A stretch of 64,000 nt of DNA from G963664115 sp965263045 (GTDB lineage: Bacteria > Acidobacteriota > Terriglobia > 20CM-2-55-15). Positions 43,423 to 52,690 of the stretch are shown here, in pieces. Position numbers and translations under genes: made by a program. The notes below the pieces were generated by a model that was given only the letters and a program-made list of their open reading frames with translations, had not been told where the DNA came from and did not search any database. The DNA lies in NCBI GenBank assembly GCA_965263045.1, contig CBDHGK010000041.1, positions 2,976,001 through 3,040,000 of the forward strand. The letters are read 5' to 3'. Positions within the stretch are counted from its first letter, which is position 1. Every line of letters starts with the position of its first letter.

Positions 43423-44863
43423 GAATGTGTGCCAATCTTAGTTGGAAATTGAAACGGCTCCAAACCCCATGGTTTGATGGTATTGGAAGAAACAACATCA
43501 AGCCTGTAAGAGAAAGGAGCCGAGATGAGGAGTCTGTTACGTTCGGTAAAGAAACGCAAGAAGTCGCGTGTGCTGGGTGAGGTCGAGGTCCTGAGCCGGG
43601 AGGAATACTCGGGACTGGAATTGGACTCGAAGGTGGAGATGATTCGGGCGTTGATCCCACTGGGGTTGATGCACGTGGAGGAGTTGCTCGACGAGGAAGT
43701 GAAGTCGTTGGCGGGTGAGCGATACGCACGAAAGGAGGCGGCGTTGCGGGGCCGGCGACACGGGAGCAATCCGGGGACCGTGGGGCTGGGTGGCCAGCGG
43801 GTGCCGGTTCGGGTGCCTCGAGTGCGCAGCGTGGCGGGCGGGGAGATTCCGCTTCGGACCTACGAGGAACTCAGTCCGGGTGGCGCGGTGAACGAGCTAC
43901 TGCTCAGACGTGTGCTGTATGGGATCTCCTGCCGGAACTATGAATCGGCCGCTGAAGCGATTCCGGGAGCGATCGGACTGTCGAGTTCGACGGTGTCTCG
44001 AGGATTCGTCCAGGCGAGTGCCGCGAAACTTCGGGAGATGCAGGAGCGGGATCTGAGTGGCGAGGACGTCGTGGCGATCTTCCTGGACGGGAAGGCGTTT
44101 GCCGACGCCCTGATGGTAGTGGCCCTGGGCGTCACGCTTTCGGGCGACAAACGCTTCTTGGGCTTCGTGGAGACCGACACGGAGAACGAGCAAGTGCTGA
44201 CTCCGTTTCTCCGTTCGTTGATGGAGCGGGGCCTGGACATCTCTGAAGGCGTGCTGGTGATTGTCGACGGCGGCAAAGGTCTGCGGGCGGCGGTCAAGAA
44301 GGCATTCAGGAATCGAGCCCTGGTCCAACGCTGCCAATGGCACAAACGCGAGAACGTCGTGAGATACCTATCGAAGACCGAGCAAGCCGTGTGGCGACGC
44401 CGGCTGCAGCGGGCCTACGAGCGCCCGGAGTACGACGAAGCTCGGGCGGCGCTCGGAGAGCTCCATGGAGAGCTCGAGGAGCGAAACCAATCGGGGGCTG
44501 CGAGCCTTGAGGAAGGCCTGGAAGAGACCCTCACGTTGCATCGGCTCGGCGTGTACGGGGTCTTGGGCCGTTCGTTCAAGACGACGAATTGCCTGGAATC
44601 GGTCAATGCCCTTGTCGAGGAAAGGTGTGCGAAGGTCGATCATTGGAAGAACTCGAGTCAGCGGCAACGCTGGTTGGCGACGGCGCTCATCGACATCGAA
44701 CCGCGCCTGAGGAAGGTGATCGGCTACCGTCATCTTCCAAAGCTCCGCGAAGCCCTCCAGCGAGAGCTGAAAATTGAGGCGAAGACGTCGACGAGATCGA
44801 AGAAGAAGGTTGCATGACCCATCGTGAGCCGTGGAGAGTTTCAACTAAGAATGGGCTTGACTC
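43423..44863 (+). mobile_element. IS256-family element, copy 3
   Basis: This is 1441 bp with the same ends as copies 1 and 2, in the opposite orientation, flanked by TCAAGGAC at 43415-43422 and 44864-44871. It inserted 2 bases beyond the kinase stop of the 44874 relic. Confidence 0.97.
43525..44817 (+). CDS. IS256-family transposase (copy 3)
   Basis: The 430-residue product is identical to those at 2022 and 13902, with all catalytic motifs intact (FLDGKAF, VDGGKGL, CQWHKREN, NCLESVNA). Three identical proteins in 42 kb point to very recent local transposition. Confidence 0.96.
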   Translation: MRSLLRSVKKRKKSRVLGEVEVLSREEYSGLELDSKVEMIRALIPLGLMHVEELLDEEVKSLAGERYARKEAALRGRRHGSNPGTVGLGGQRVPVRVPRVRSVAGGEIPLRTYEELSPGGAVNELLLRRVLYGISCRNYESAAEAIPGAIGLSSSTVSRGFVQASAAKLREMQERDLSGEDVVAIFLDGKAFADALMVVALGVTLSGDKRFLGFVETDTENEQVLTPFLRSLMERGLDISEGVLVIVDGGKGLRAAVKKAFRNRALVQRCQWHKRENVVRYLSKTEQAVWRRRLQRAYERPEYDEARAALGELHGELEERNQSGAASLEEGLEETLTLHRLGVYGVLGRSFKTTNCLESVNALVEERCAKVDHWKNSSQRQRWLATALIDIEPRLRKVIGYRHLPKLREALQRELKIEAKTSTRSKKKVA

Positions 44864-44873
44864 TCAAGGACCG

Positions 44874-44920
44874 TTAAGGAAACGGCACTGGTTCGTTCAA
44901 TTCTTCACGATGGGTCAGGA
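44874..44920 (-). pseudogene. Kinase 3'-end relic
   Basis: The minus strand reads HREELNEPVPFP then TAA at 44874-44876, matching WFEELKERVPVP-stop. It is the downstream boundary of the unit that starts at the 47105 kinase relic and encloses an MBL gene. Confidence 0.55.
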
Positions 44921-45057
44921 CGATGTTGAGTGGGGTCGACGGCCATAAATCAACCAGACGTACGTTCTGAGACTTTTTCACATTTTATTCCTGCATCTTT
45001 ACCACCCTGAGACCGATAAGAGAGTTAAGAAAAACTGTTTGAGGGGAGGATCGAATA

Positions 45058-45474
45058 GTGAAGTTCCTACTTCCGATCATGATGCTGTTTTTGGGAGCGC
45101 CTGTCTTCGGCCAGACGCGAGTTCTAATCGACAATCGAACCGACCATGAAGTAAACACGGACCTTATTCACCGGTTGACCACAGAGGCCGTCGTTAACGC
45201 TCCGGTTAGCGAGGCGGAAATTCATGTTCACATCTGGCCAAGGAAGGCACTCCGATCGATGACCGAACGAAAGATGGATGCATTTTTCGTAAGCCCGAAC
45301 CACGTGTACATGGATGACGTAGATTACCTCGCTTTGATCCAAGGTGTACTTCTCGCGACCTTTCCCGACGGAGACGTCGATGACCTGGCACGCGATGGGC
45401 GTCGCATCTGGTTGATGGATCAGTCGGTGCTGCGCATTGAGACTTTGACGGGCGTGGCCCATGGGTCTCGATAG
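45058..45474 (+). CDS. Small secreted protein, unknown
   Basis: The start is GTG 45058 with GGGAGG 8 bases upstream. The 138-residue product has a signal peptide (MKFLLPIMMLFLGAPVFG) and a mature part rich in charged residues (VLIDNRTDHEVNTDLIHRL, AEIHVHIWPRKALRSMTE, DAFFVSPNHVYMDDVDYL). I do not recognise a family. HxHxW and NHVYMDD might bind metal, but that is speculation. It lies between a kinase end relic and MITE M2. Confidence 0.65.
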   Translation: MKFLLPIMMLFLGAPVFGQTRVLIDNRTDHEVNTDLIHRLTTEAVVNAPVSEAEIHVHIWPRKALRSMTERKMDAFFVSPNHVYMDDVDYLALIQGVLLATFPDGDVDDLARDGRRIWLMDQSVLRIETLTGVAHGSR

Positions 45475-45624
45475 CCCTGAGCGCGCTAGAAAGTACAAGC
45501 CAAGAATGCTGTTCACGAGGGATCGCTCCGCCGAGTCCCCCAGCAGGCAGACAGGTTGTGGCTTCACCCCCGGGAAACCATCTGGCAGAGCGAAACGTAG
45601 GTGTCAGGCCAGCCCGATGCCACG

Positions 45625-45800
45625 ACCTGATGAAGATCGAGACGACGAAGACAATGCCGTTTCGCCGCAACCCTCTGGGCCGATGCAGGTTGCCAGCGAT
45701 ATTTTCGTTGCGAGCCGTCTTCTCGTGGCGAGGCGTCTTCTCGTGGCGAGGCGTCGTCGATGTGAAGACATCGACTTCCGTCTCACGCCTCAATCTCCCC
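45625..45800 (+). mobile_element. Degenerate MITE-like element M2
   Basis: GACGAAGACAATGCCGTTTC, GCCGCAACCCTCTGGGC and GAAGACATCGACTTCCG match the centre of M3 (47345-47480). A 16-bp unit TCTTCTCGTGGCGAGG is tandemly repeated here. The termini are not preserved. Confidence 0.4.
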
Positions 45801-45845
45801 GGCAAGACCCATCGGCGCGGGTCCCGATTTGGGTGGACCAGGTCA

Positions 45846-46766
45846 CTAGCCGCCGGCCCCCTCCGCGCGTGCCGCCTCGAGCGCCATCGTCGCTTCCACC
45901 CTCGTCTCCGCTATCCACGCTCGGAATCGCGCCGGATCAACGAACGGATGGGGATCGCCCGCCTGACGGTGTTGGAGCCGGTCGACGCGATTCCAGAATT
46001 CGGGATCCATTTGGCGCCACGGATGATTCACCACACTGACCTCGACGCGGTCCTGCAGCTGCTCGATCCGCTCCACCGTCTTCATGAACTGCTCGGCCGC
46101 CTCCAGGCCCCTGGCCGGCGCTGAGCCTCCAAACACGAACGCCAGGTGCTCCGTTCCATTGTCGTAGACCGGGAACTCGTAGGAGGTCGTGCCCGGAGTG
46201 TGACCGGGCGTCGAGTGGAACCGCAGCGTCGTGCCCCCCAAAGTCAGCGTATCCCCTTCACGAATCACGAGGTCCCGGCTCGGCGCGTCCGCCCTCAAAC
46301 GGCCCGCAGCCGAGGTCTCTTCCATGAAGACCCAGTCCTGCTCGCCCATGCCCACCGTGGTTCCATGGTCGTTCTGGAGCGTCGCCGCAGCACCGAGATG
46401 GTCGGCATGCGCCTGGCCGATGATCAGATACCTGACGTCGTCCGGATCGAAGCCGAGCCCCCGGATGCTCGAGATCAGATGATCCGCATAGCGCTGATCG
46501 ACTGCGTCCAGCACGATCAGCCCGTCGTCGGTGGTGAGCAGCCAGCTTCCCGAGTAGCCGACTCCCACGTAATAGAGGTTGTCAAACACCTTGAACGGCG
46601 GAACGCGCTGCAATTCCTCGTTTCCGCGCTCCTCTTCGAGGCCTGCGGCCACCGAAGCCCACGTCTGGGCACCTGCCGGCGTCTGAGCCCTCGCCTGGAC
46701 GGCGGTGAGCCCCAGCAGCATCCAACCGACCGCCATCAGCCGCAACGTCTGATTCATGTTTCTCAT
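45846..46766 (-). CDS. Secreted subclass-B3-like MBL protein with Gln ligand
   Basis: The 306-residue protein has a signal peptide (LRLMAVGWMLLGLTAVQARA). The B3-type order is FKVFDNLYYVGVGYSGSWLL, RYLIIGQAHADHLGAAATLQ, HSTPGHTPGTTSYEF and VSVVNHPWRQMDPEF. The first His of HxHxDH is Gln (QAHADH), the same substitution known in GOB-type B3 enzymes, which still bind zinc; the other ligands are present. A beta-lactamase, lactonase or related hydrolase is plausible. Kinase relic E and its promoter lie upstream in the same orientation. Confidence 0.88.
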   Translation of the reverse strand: MRNMNQTLRLMAVGWMLLGLTAVQARAQTPAGAQTWASVAAGLEEERGNEELQRVPPFKVFDNLYYVGVGYSGSWLLTTDDGLIVLDAVDQRYADHLISSIRGLGFDPDDVRYLIIGQAHADHLGAAATLQNDHGTTVGMGEQDWVFMEETSAAGRLRADAPSRDLVIREGDTLTLGGTTLRFHSTPGHTPGTTSYEFPVYDNGTEHLAFVFGGSAPARGLEAAEQFMKTVERIEQLQDRVEVSVVNHPWRQMDPEFWNRVDRLQHRQAGDPHPFVDPARFRAWIAETRVEATMALEAARAEGAGG

Positions 46767-46967
46767 GATGCTCCCTTCGAAGGCCCCCCTTCATACTACG
46801 AGACACCGCCGCCAGGCATACATTCTGTTCGAGGCGACCTTTACCGAGCCCGCCGGGAGGTAATGGGTCGCGGATTCGATTGATTTCCATTTCCCATGCT
46901 TTCCCGCCAAACTACCAGATTGAAGAAGCGGACCTTGTTGAGTCCGGACACTCTGCCGCGGTCCTCA

Positions 46968-47105
46968 TCAGTGGCGAATTCCTCGGATCTCGATGGCTAC
47001 TTCACGCCCGGGTTGCGTGTCCCTGGCACGCCACACTTCTCCCACGCCACCGTTGCCGAGGGCAGAAACGACTTCATAGTGCCCCAGCTTGGTACCAGAT
47101 TCCAT
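46968..47105 (-). pseudogene. Ser/Thr kinase 5' relic E
   Basis: From ATG 47105: MESGTKLGHYEVVSALGNGG, VGEVWRARDTQPGREVAIE, then divergence. It retains the P-loop and the lysine region start, and lacks everything beyond ~46 codons. Confidence 0.75.
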
Positions 47106-47112
47106 TCGATGA

Positions 47113-47141
47113 ATAAGACTACAGGTAAGAATTCAGGTCAA
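47113..47141 (-). promoter_or_regulatory. Kinase-repeat promoter
   Basis: On the minus strand it reads TTGACC, 17 bases, TCTTAT, with the -10 ending 7 bases from the relic ATG. The surrounding repeat is 47106-47252. It points towards the MBL gene at 46766. Confidence 0.7.
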
Positions 47142-47252
47142 TGAAACAGTCACATGGACGGTCAGGCCATCCAAGCAAACGGAATTACGGCGGGCCCAAA
47201 CATGCGCCATCGAGGGCATTCCCAAGGTCAAACAACCGGTGTTCAGCGACCG

Positions 47253-47529
47253 CTAGCAGCCCGTGGCAGAAGTCTCGCGGGCCGCGTTACGGCCAAACGG
47301 GGCCGCATTCTCGGAGGCGACGACGTTGCAATGCTCATTCATTGCGAGGAGTCGGCGACAACGAAGACGGCCCCGTTTCGCCGTAACCCTTTGGGCGCAG
47401 GGGGGTTCGGGCCACAGGCTTTGTCGTTCGTCGGTCGCGATGAAAAGACATCGTTCCGCTCCTCACTTCGCGTCTGCGACCCGAAGACCCCTGCGCGCGG
47501 CCCGCGAGACTTCTGCCACGGGCTGCTAG
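47253..47529. mobile_element. MITE-like element M3 with 34-bp perfect inverted repeats
   Basis: The 277-bp element has termini CTAGCAGCCCGTGGCAGAAG and TCTCGCGGGCCGCG, exactly repeated in inverse at 47496-47529. There is no coding capacity. Inside, TTACGGCCAAACGGGGCC and GGCCCCGTTTCGCCGTAA form a long imperfect hairpin. It begins and ends with CTAG, which overlaps the TAG stop of a kinase 3' relic, so CTAG is probably the duplicated target. Confidence 0.85.
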
Positions 47530-47590
47530 GGCACCGGCACACGCTCGAGCAGCTGTTGGGTCCCGCTAAGGACGATTCTTTGAACATCTT
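47526..47590 (-). pseudogene. Kinase 3'-end relic
   Basis: The minus strand reads RIVLSGTQQLLERVPVP then TAG at 47526-47528. It is a diverged version of VVLNWFEELKERVPVP. It bounds the DUF5916 unit on its downstream side; the matching start relic is at 50341. Confidence 0.55.
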
Positions 47591-47702
47591 CGAATAGACC
47601 CACTGACCCCGAGTTTTGGTTCCCGACAGTTGTACCCGCGGTATCCTGGCAGCTTTTCCCGACCCGACCGTGCTTTGAATCTGCTTATGACGGGATTCGG
47701 GG

Positions 47703-49904
47703 TTAGAAGTTGAAGAGATTGGTCACCTTCACAAGGACAGCGCGGTCGATGATTTCACCCGTCAGCGTATTCCGCCGATCGTTGTAGACGATAAAGAGAT
47801 CGCTCAAGGGTCGGTGGATGATGTTGAATCGAATGTTTGAAATAAATTGATGCGTGTCGGCGTTGTACTGAAGAAACGCATTCAGCATCATGTTGGGATT
47901 GAAGGCGTAGAGCCACCGGGTGCCAACAAGGTTCGTCGTAAACGAGCCCGTGGGTAGCGTTACACGATTGCCGCTGTAGCTAAGGTCGACGTTTAGATGA
48001 TGGTTGGGCTTATACGACATCCCGACCCTGAAGGCAGTCTGGCTTCCATTCCAAAAGTCCCCCCAATTTGCGCTGAAATCGCCGGAAAGCTTTCGGCTTC
48101 GGTTGGAGTTCGCACCAAGGCTGTAACGAGAGTAGTTATAGTCGCCCACCGGAATACCCACGGTGGATCGGATGTCGAATGGTTGCTCGAGTCGATCGAA
48201 TGTCCACGTTTTGCCAAAGCTGATTGAAGCGCCGTTTCGAAAGGTTATGCCTGTGTTGAGGTCTTGAGTGCGGGTTTCGACCGTGCCACTGTTGGAGCCA
48301 GCGTAATAGTCGCTGCTGAGGGCAAATGTAAAGTTGCGCAACAGCCGGCTCCTGTCCAGGCGGGGTCGCCAGGACACGGCTCCCGAGTAGTGCTCGACAT
48401 CCGGGCGACGAACGAAGCCGACCTCCGGATTGAAATTCAACTGCACCTCGTCGTATTGACCGCTCACCGCCAGATCGTCGTCGATCCAGCCAACGGATAA
48501 TAATCGGGCCTGATCCTCGCCGGACTTGCCTGAAGAGTCACTTCGAAAAAGATATGATCCGATCTCCAGCCTGTCGAAAATGAGGTTCATATCGGCACCG
48601 TAAACACGGTTGTGGCTATCTTCCAAGGTTGAATCCCGATTCGTCATCAGAGCGCCCACATATGAGCGGCTCAGGAAATTCCTCTTGATGCGACTCACAA
48701 AGAAGTTGTCCGACGGCAAGTCTCCATGACGCCCGGTTTTCATCGCCAGAAGACCCACCTCGTAAGCGCCGATCCTGCCCGAAGTGCGGACTCCTCCGAA
48801 TATCGGGATCGGTTCCCCTGTTGAACTCAGTCCTATCCGACGGCTGAAGAAAGGGATGAGATTGCTTCCCTCGCCTCCCCGCGAGGTACGAAAGATGCCG
48901 GCATTTTCCAAAAAGAATTCCCGTTTTTCCGGAAACAGAAGGCTGAACCGAGTGAGATTGATCTGTTGCTGATCGACTTCGACCTGCGAGAAGTCCGTTC
49001 GATAGGTCATGTCGAGCGTCAGGGACGGTGTCAGACCGTACTTCACGTCGACCCCTCCGTCGACATCCAGCAACTGATCCACGACACCATCACTTCGGAT
49101 CTGGGTTATTCCAGCGCCGATGTAGGGCTTGATTTTCAGGTTCCGTCCCTGCCGAATATTCTCAAGACCCACAAGCGTGCCCGCGCTCGAACCGGTTGGA
49201 GTGCGAAAACGACGCGGGATCGGGGTCCACGTACTGTCCTCGCCCTTCCGACGCACCCGGCGAAGCATATTCAGGCCCCAGACCTGGGAAGGGGAGCTAC
49301 TGAAGCGGAGGGTTTTGAACGGAATTACGAACTCCGCGGCCCAACCCTGCCCATCCCGCACGACCCGGACGTCCCAGACACCGTGCCAATCGTAGTTGAC
49401 CAACCGGCCCTCGGTGTTGTCCGATACCTGACCGTCCCGCCGTCCGCCAGCAGGATTCACACCCAGAAAGAATCCAGATCGCTCGTCATGTAGGGTGTCG
49501 AGGTAGATCGCGAATCCATCCTCGTTTACTCCCTGAATGTCGCGTTTCATCTCATTGATGACAAGTTGGGCAGGTTCGGAATCGAAGCAGCGCACCCCGA
49601 TATAGAGGTTCTCGGAGTCATATACGAATCGCACTTCCGTTCTCTCTGTGGCGGGATAACCCGTGTCCGGTTCGTATTGCGTAAAGCTCGTGGCGGGTTC
49701 CGCATGGTCCCATGCGGCTTCGGTCAACCTTCCATCGACGATGATCGTCGCACCTGGTTCTAGAGCGACGGCCCTTGCGACGCGTTCGAAGCGGACTGTC
49801 TCGTAGTCGATCGGGGGAACACCAGCTTCAGGGTCCTGTCCCGCGACGGAAACTGATGGTGCAAGTCCGAAAATTGCGATGAGAACGGCCGCATTCCGCA
49901 TCAA
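47703..49904 (-). CDS. DUF5916 protein: CBM9-like domain plus outer-membrane barrel
   Basis: The 733-residue protein has a signal peptide (NAAVLIAIFGLAPSVSVAG). A CBM9-like domain (TIIVDGRLTEAAWDHAEPA, LYIGVRCFDSEP, FVIPFKTLRFSS) is followed by DUF5916 (LTRFSLLFPEKREFFLENAG, FSRRIGLSSTGEPIPIFGG) and a barrel ending KVTNLFNF. It is a diverged paralog of 9725-11932. It is flanked, in its own orientation, by a kinase start relic (50341, 214 bases from its own ATG) and a kinase end relic (47526). Confidence 0.92.
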   Translation of the reverse strand: MMRNAAVLIAIFGLAPSVSVAGQDPEAGVPPIDYETVRFERVARAVALEPGATIIVDGRLTEAAWDHAEPATSFTQYEPDTGYPATERTEVRFVYDSENLYIGVRCFDSEPAQLVINEMKRDIQGVNEDGFAIYLDTLHDERSGFFLGVNPAGGRRDGQVSDNTEGRLVNYDWHGVWDVRVVRDGQGWAAEFVIPFKTLRFSSSPSQVWGLNMLRRVRRKGEDSTWTPIPRRFRTPTGSSAGTLVGLENIRQGRNLKIKPYIGAGITQIRSDGVVDQLLDVDGGVDVKYGLTPSLTLDMTYRTDFSQVEVDQQQINLTRFSLLFPEKREFFLENAGIFRTSRGGEGSNLIPFFSRRIGLSSTGEPIPIFGGVRTSGRIGAYEVGLLAMKTGRHGDLPSDNFFVSRIKRNFLSRSYVGALMTNRDSTLEDSHNRVYGADMNLIFDRLEIGSYLFRSDSSGKSGEDQARLLSVGWIDDDLAVSGQYDEVQLNFNPEVGFVRRPDVEHYSGAVSWRPRLDRSRLLRNFTFALSSDYYAGSNSGTVETRTQDLNTGITFRNGASISFGKTWTFDRLEQPFDIRSTVGIPVGDYNYSRYSLGANSNRSRKLSGDFSANWGDFWNGSQTAFRVGMSYKPNHHLNVDLSYSGNRVTLPTGSFTTNLVGTRWLYAFNPNMMLNAFLQYNADTHQFISNIRFNIIHRPLSDLFIVYNDRRNTLTGEIIDRAVLVKVTNLFNF

Positions 49905-50119
49905 GAAAGATCCTTAGCCGAAGAGCCCGGCGCCTCGGCACCGCTGCCGCGACAAACGCCTGTGAGGCGCTCAAGGTGAGCCCACTAGAAACAGTATATC
50001 GGAAGAGAAATACGACGCATCCGGCGGTCTGGGGCGTCCTTGCATGGACGGCCAGGCTCGGGTACCTCAACTGGAGAATGGATGACATCGCGCTCATCTG
50101 CCCCGGATTCATCCGCGCT

Positions 50120-50341
50120 TTAGATGGCTGCAATGTTGGGATGATTCAGAGCAGCAAGAAGTTTCGCTTCACGCTCGAAACGCGCCAGACGATCCACGTC
50201 CTTGGCGAATTCTTCTGGAAGCGTCTTGATGGCAACTTCGGGTCCGAGTTTCGTGTCGTGGGCACGCCACACTCCACCCATCCCTCCCTTACCCAGGGGT
50301 GACAAGACTTGATAGTGGTGTTGTTCGGTGCCGGGTTGCAT
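50120..50341 (-). pseudogene. Ser/Thr kinase 5' relic F, cleanest copy
   Basis: The 73 open codons read MQPGTEQHHYQVLSPLGKGG, MGGVWRAHDTKLGPEVAIKT, FAKDVDRLARFEREAKLLAA and LNHPNIAAI, then stop. P-loop, invariant Lys (VAIKTLP) and the alpha-C Glu are present, but the catalytic loop and all later subdomains are missing, so it cannot be a kinase. It is useful as the reference for the other relics. Confidence 0.8.
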
Positions 50342-50348
50342 TGGATGA

Positions 50349-50377
50349 ACCAGACTACAGGCAGGATTTCAGGTCAA
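50349..50377 (-). promoter_or_regulatory. Kinase-repeat promoter
   Basis: On the minus strand it reads TTGACC, 17 bases, TCTGGT. The repeat continues to about 50430 with GAGTCATATGGAAGCATCAG. Downstream in the same direction are relic F and the DUF5916 gene. Confidence 0.6.
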
Positions 50378-50498
50378 TCAAAGAGTCATATGGAAGCATC
50401 AGCGGCGCTACAGCGATCTGGATTTAGCAACACAGCTACGGTGCTCCGAGATAAGACTCGGCACATAACTTAGCATGGGATGCGTTATATTATTACCC

Positions 50499-50792
50499 GT
50501 GATACGGACGTTCGCCGATCAAGCCACTACGGACATTTTCAACGGTGTCAAGAACAGGCGGGCTAGGCGAGCGTGTCCGGCTCCGCTTTGGCCTGTAGCG
50601 CGTCGAAAATTTACGCAACTTAACCGTGTGCGTGATCTCCAGGAGTTGGCGATCCCACCGGGCAACCGCTTAGAGCGACTTTCAGGCGACCGGAGCGGGC
50701 AATATAGCATTCGCATCAACGAACAGTATCGCGTGTGCTTCATATGGGAGAACGGGTATGCCGACCCGGTCGAAGTCACCGACTACCACTAA
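50499..50792 (+). CDS. higB: HigB-type toxin of a type II toxin-antitoxin pair
   Basis: The start is placed at GTG 50499, which gives the family N-terminus VIRTFADQATTDIFNGV; the frame can be extended to 50475. The ~97-residue product has the HigB/RelE fold: RRARRACPAPLWPVARRKF, LQELAIPPGNRLERLSGDRS, GQYSIRINEQYRVCFIWEN and VEVTDYH. HigB cleaves mRNA at the ribosome. The antitoxin gene overlaps its 3' end by 35 bases, which is normal for higBA order. Confidence 0.93.
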   Translation: MIRTFADQATTDIFNGVKNRRARRACPAPLWPVARRKFTQLNRVRDLQELAIPPGNRLERLSGDRSGQYSIRINEQYRVCFIWENGYADPVEVTDYH

Positions 50793-51129
50793 AGGTCAGT
50801 CCAGAAGCAAGTCTTTGGTGGCGCGCCCGCTACCAACGGATCAACCTCCAACACATCCGGGTGAAATGTTGCTTGAGGAGTTCCTGAAGCCACTTGGCGT
50901 GACACAATCCGCCTTTGCTGTTCGTCTCGGGGTATCTTTTCCCCGTCTGAACGAGATCATCCGTGGTAAGAGGGCCGTCACTCCTGACACGGCACTACGA
51001 TTGGCGCGCGTGACCGGGATGAGCGCCGACTTCTGGCTGGGATTGCAGCAGGACTGGCACCTCTGGCATGCGCTGCGATCGGCCAAACCTGCGTTAGACG
51101 AGTTGGAACCGCTCCCACATGTGAGCTGA
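50758..51129 (+). CDS. higA: HigA-type antitoxin
   Basis: The protein is 123 residues from ATG 50758, although a later start near the HPGEMLLEEFL block is possible since the first 25 residues are low-complexity. The XRE helix-turn-helix is LGVTQSAFAVRLGVSFPRLN-EIIRGKRAVT, followed by TALRLARVTGMSADFWLGLQ and DWHLWHALRS, typical of HigA/VapI. It neutralises HigB and represses the operon. Such modules often stabilise accessory regions. Confidence 0.93.
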   Translation: MPTRSKSPTTTKGQSRSKSLVARPLPTDQPPTHPGEMLLEEFLKPLGVTQSAFAVRLGVSFPRLNEIIRGKRAVTPDTALRLARVTGMSADFWLGLQQDWHLWHALRSAKPALDELEPLPHVS

Positions 51130-51227
51130 TCTCACGGCCACGTTCACGGCACGAGGTTCCTCGACGCTATCCACGTGGCCGTGCGGCGCTTAGCACGTTG
51201 AGAGCGCCGTAGCGAAGCCGAGCTTCG

Positions 51228-52169
51228 TTACGGCGCTTCGGCGTACGCGGCGCGGGCAGCCGCGGCAAGGCCGTTTCCGCGGGGCCAGTCCGGGTGCTGA
51301 GCCTGGAACTCCGTCTGTATCGCCGTCGCCGTGTCGTCCGCCGAACGGCCCTCTGCCTTCAGCTCGCGAGCGCGGGTCTGCACGCCCAGCATGATCGCAC
51401 GGTTCGCGGCGATGATCGCCCCCTCGCCCACCGCTCCGTGCGCCGGAACGATCGTTGTGGGACGCATTGCGTCGAACGCGTCGAACGCCGCCAGCCACGC
51501 CGTCATGCTCGCCACCTGCCCGGCCGCGAGGAACGAGTTGTTCATTACGACATCACCGGAGAACAGGACGCCATCGCCTTCCACAAAGATCCCGGTATCG
51601 CCACGCGTATGCGTCGGGCCGACCACCCGGAAGCGCACCTGGACGCCGCCCAGGTCCAGCACGTAGTCACGGTCGAACGTGATGTCGGCAGTGCGTCCCG
51701 TAGCTCCGGCCAGCAACTCCGCCGTCATCGGCGACCGGCGGGAAAACCTCTGTATCTGGGCCGCGCCGCCCTCGGCAAATTCGGCCTCCTGGACCACCGA
51801 GTTCACATACTGCGCCGTGGCAGGAAAACCCAGGTACCCCGTCGTGTGCTCAGCATGAAAGTGCGTGGACGCGATGTAGATGTCAGCAGTCTGGCTGATC
51901 TTGGCAACCTCGCCGAGGACCGTCTCGCCGTTGCGTCTCCCGAGCCCAGGATCGATCACCAGCGTTGCGCGGGAACCAACGACGATGCCCACGTTCGGGA
52001 CGAGCCGAACGTTGAAGTCTGGAATCACGTACGTGTGCTCCGCGAGCTTGACTGTCGCGTCCTCCCGCACTAGCGGGTCTGGGGGCCCACCACGCTGAGG
52101 GGTCGCGCTCGACGCGACCTGGACGCAGCCGACAATCAACAGGTACCGAAGGAACGTTCCGCGATTCAT
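51228..52169 (-). CDS. Secreted MBL-fold hydrolase with HFHAEH motif
   Basis: The 313-residue protein has a signal peptide (TFLRYLLIVGCVQVASSATP). MBL motifs are NVGIVVGSRATLVIDPGLG, YIASTHFHAEHTTGYLGFPA, VRFRVVGPTHTRGDTGIFVE, GVLFSGDVVMNN and TTIVPAHGAVGEG. Asp of HxHxDH is conservatively replaced by Glu (HFHAEH). All other ligands are present, so it may still be active. It resembles the SoxH/quinoprotein-relay hydrolase group. Kinase relic G lies about 360 bases upstream in the same orientation. Confidence 0.88.
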   Translation of the reverse strand: MNRGTFLRYLLIVGCVQVASSATPQRGGPPDPLVREDATVKLAEHTYVIPDFNVRLVPNVGIVVGSRATLVIDPGLGRRNGETVLGEVAKISQTADIYIASTHFHAEHTTGYLGFPATAQYVNSVVQEAEFAEGGAAQIQRFSRRSPMTAELLAGATGRTADITFDRDYVLDLGGVQVRFRVVGPTHTRGDTGIFVEGDGVLFSGDVVMNNSFLAAGQVASMTAWLAAFDAFDAMRPTTIVPAHGAVGEGAIIAANRAIMLGVQTRARELKAEGRSADDTATAIQTEFQAQHPDWPRGNGLAAAARAAYAEAP

Positions 52170-52444
52170 AGGTCACTCCCTCCTCCAGGCCCCCGCCAGG
52201 CCAACCGTCGATCTCCACCACAACAAACGAGCCGCGTGCCTTGAGCTCAGGCTCGCCACCGCCAAAGTATCGGCCCGATTCACGTGCTGCCTGGGTCGCG
52301 CTTAGTGCACGAAGACTTCCTGCTACGTATCGAAGACTTCCGCCGTCGCCGCGGCTCACCTCGGCCCAGGGCCGCGCGCTCGGTTGACATAACACCCTTA
52401 CTCTGAACTTCGCACTGCAGCCATAGTCGTCGGTGCATGCTCGA

Positions 52445-52529
52445 GCCGCTTATCCGCCACTTCTCCCATGCCGCCTCAACGAAACGGAGAAATGATCTCG
52501 TAGGGGCCGATTGTGGGGCCACGCTCCAT
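52445..52529 (-). pseudogene. Ser/Thr kinase 5' relic G
   Basis: From ATG 52529: MERGPTIGPYEIISPFR, stop, GGMGEVADKRLE. The stop replaces the Lys in GKGGMGEV. Only the start and P-loop remain. Confidence 0.65.
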
Positions 52530-52690
52530 TGTTTCGGTGTGCAGATCAGTGAACTGCCGAAAACTCGATAGACGATACTAAAGGTCGGAGTTCGAGGCAA
52601 TCACAAGGACAGAGCCTGAGACCTTCCCGGACAGTGAGAAACGCCCTGTTTGGGGCAAGTGTCACATCTCCGTATTGGGGGCTTTACATT
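52530..52690 (-). repeat. Kinase spacer repeat, decayed
   Basis: GACGATACTAAAGGTCGGAG, GAGGCAATCACAAGGACAG and GTCACATCTCCGTATTGGGG are present; the -35 is degraded to TTGCCT. Confidence 0.5.

Noticed and set aside
45700..45760. Tandem 16-bp repeat (TCTTCTCGTGGCGAGG twice) as a regulatory array
   Set aside because: There are only two units, located inside a decayed MITE-like element.
50120..50341. A functional small kinase
   Set aside because: It has the P-loop and Lys, but no catalytic or activation loop, and it stops after 73 codons. It is one of ten similar fragments, so it is treated as a relic.
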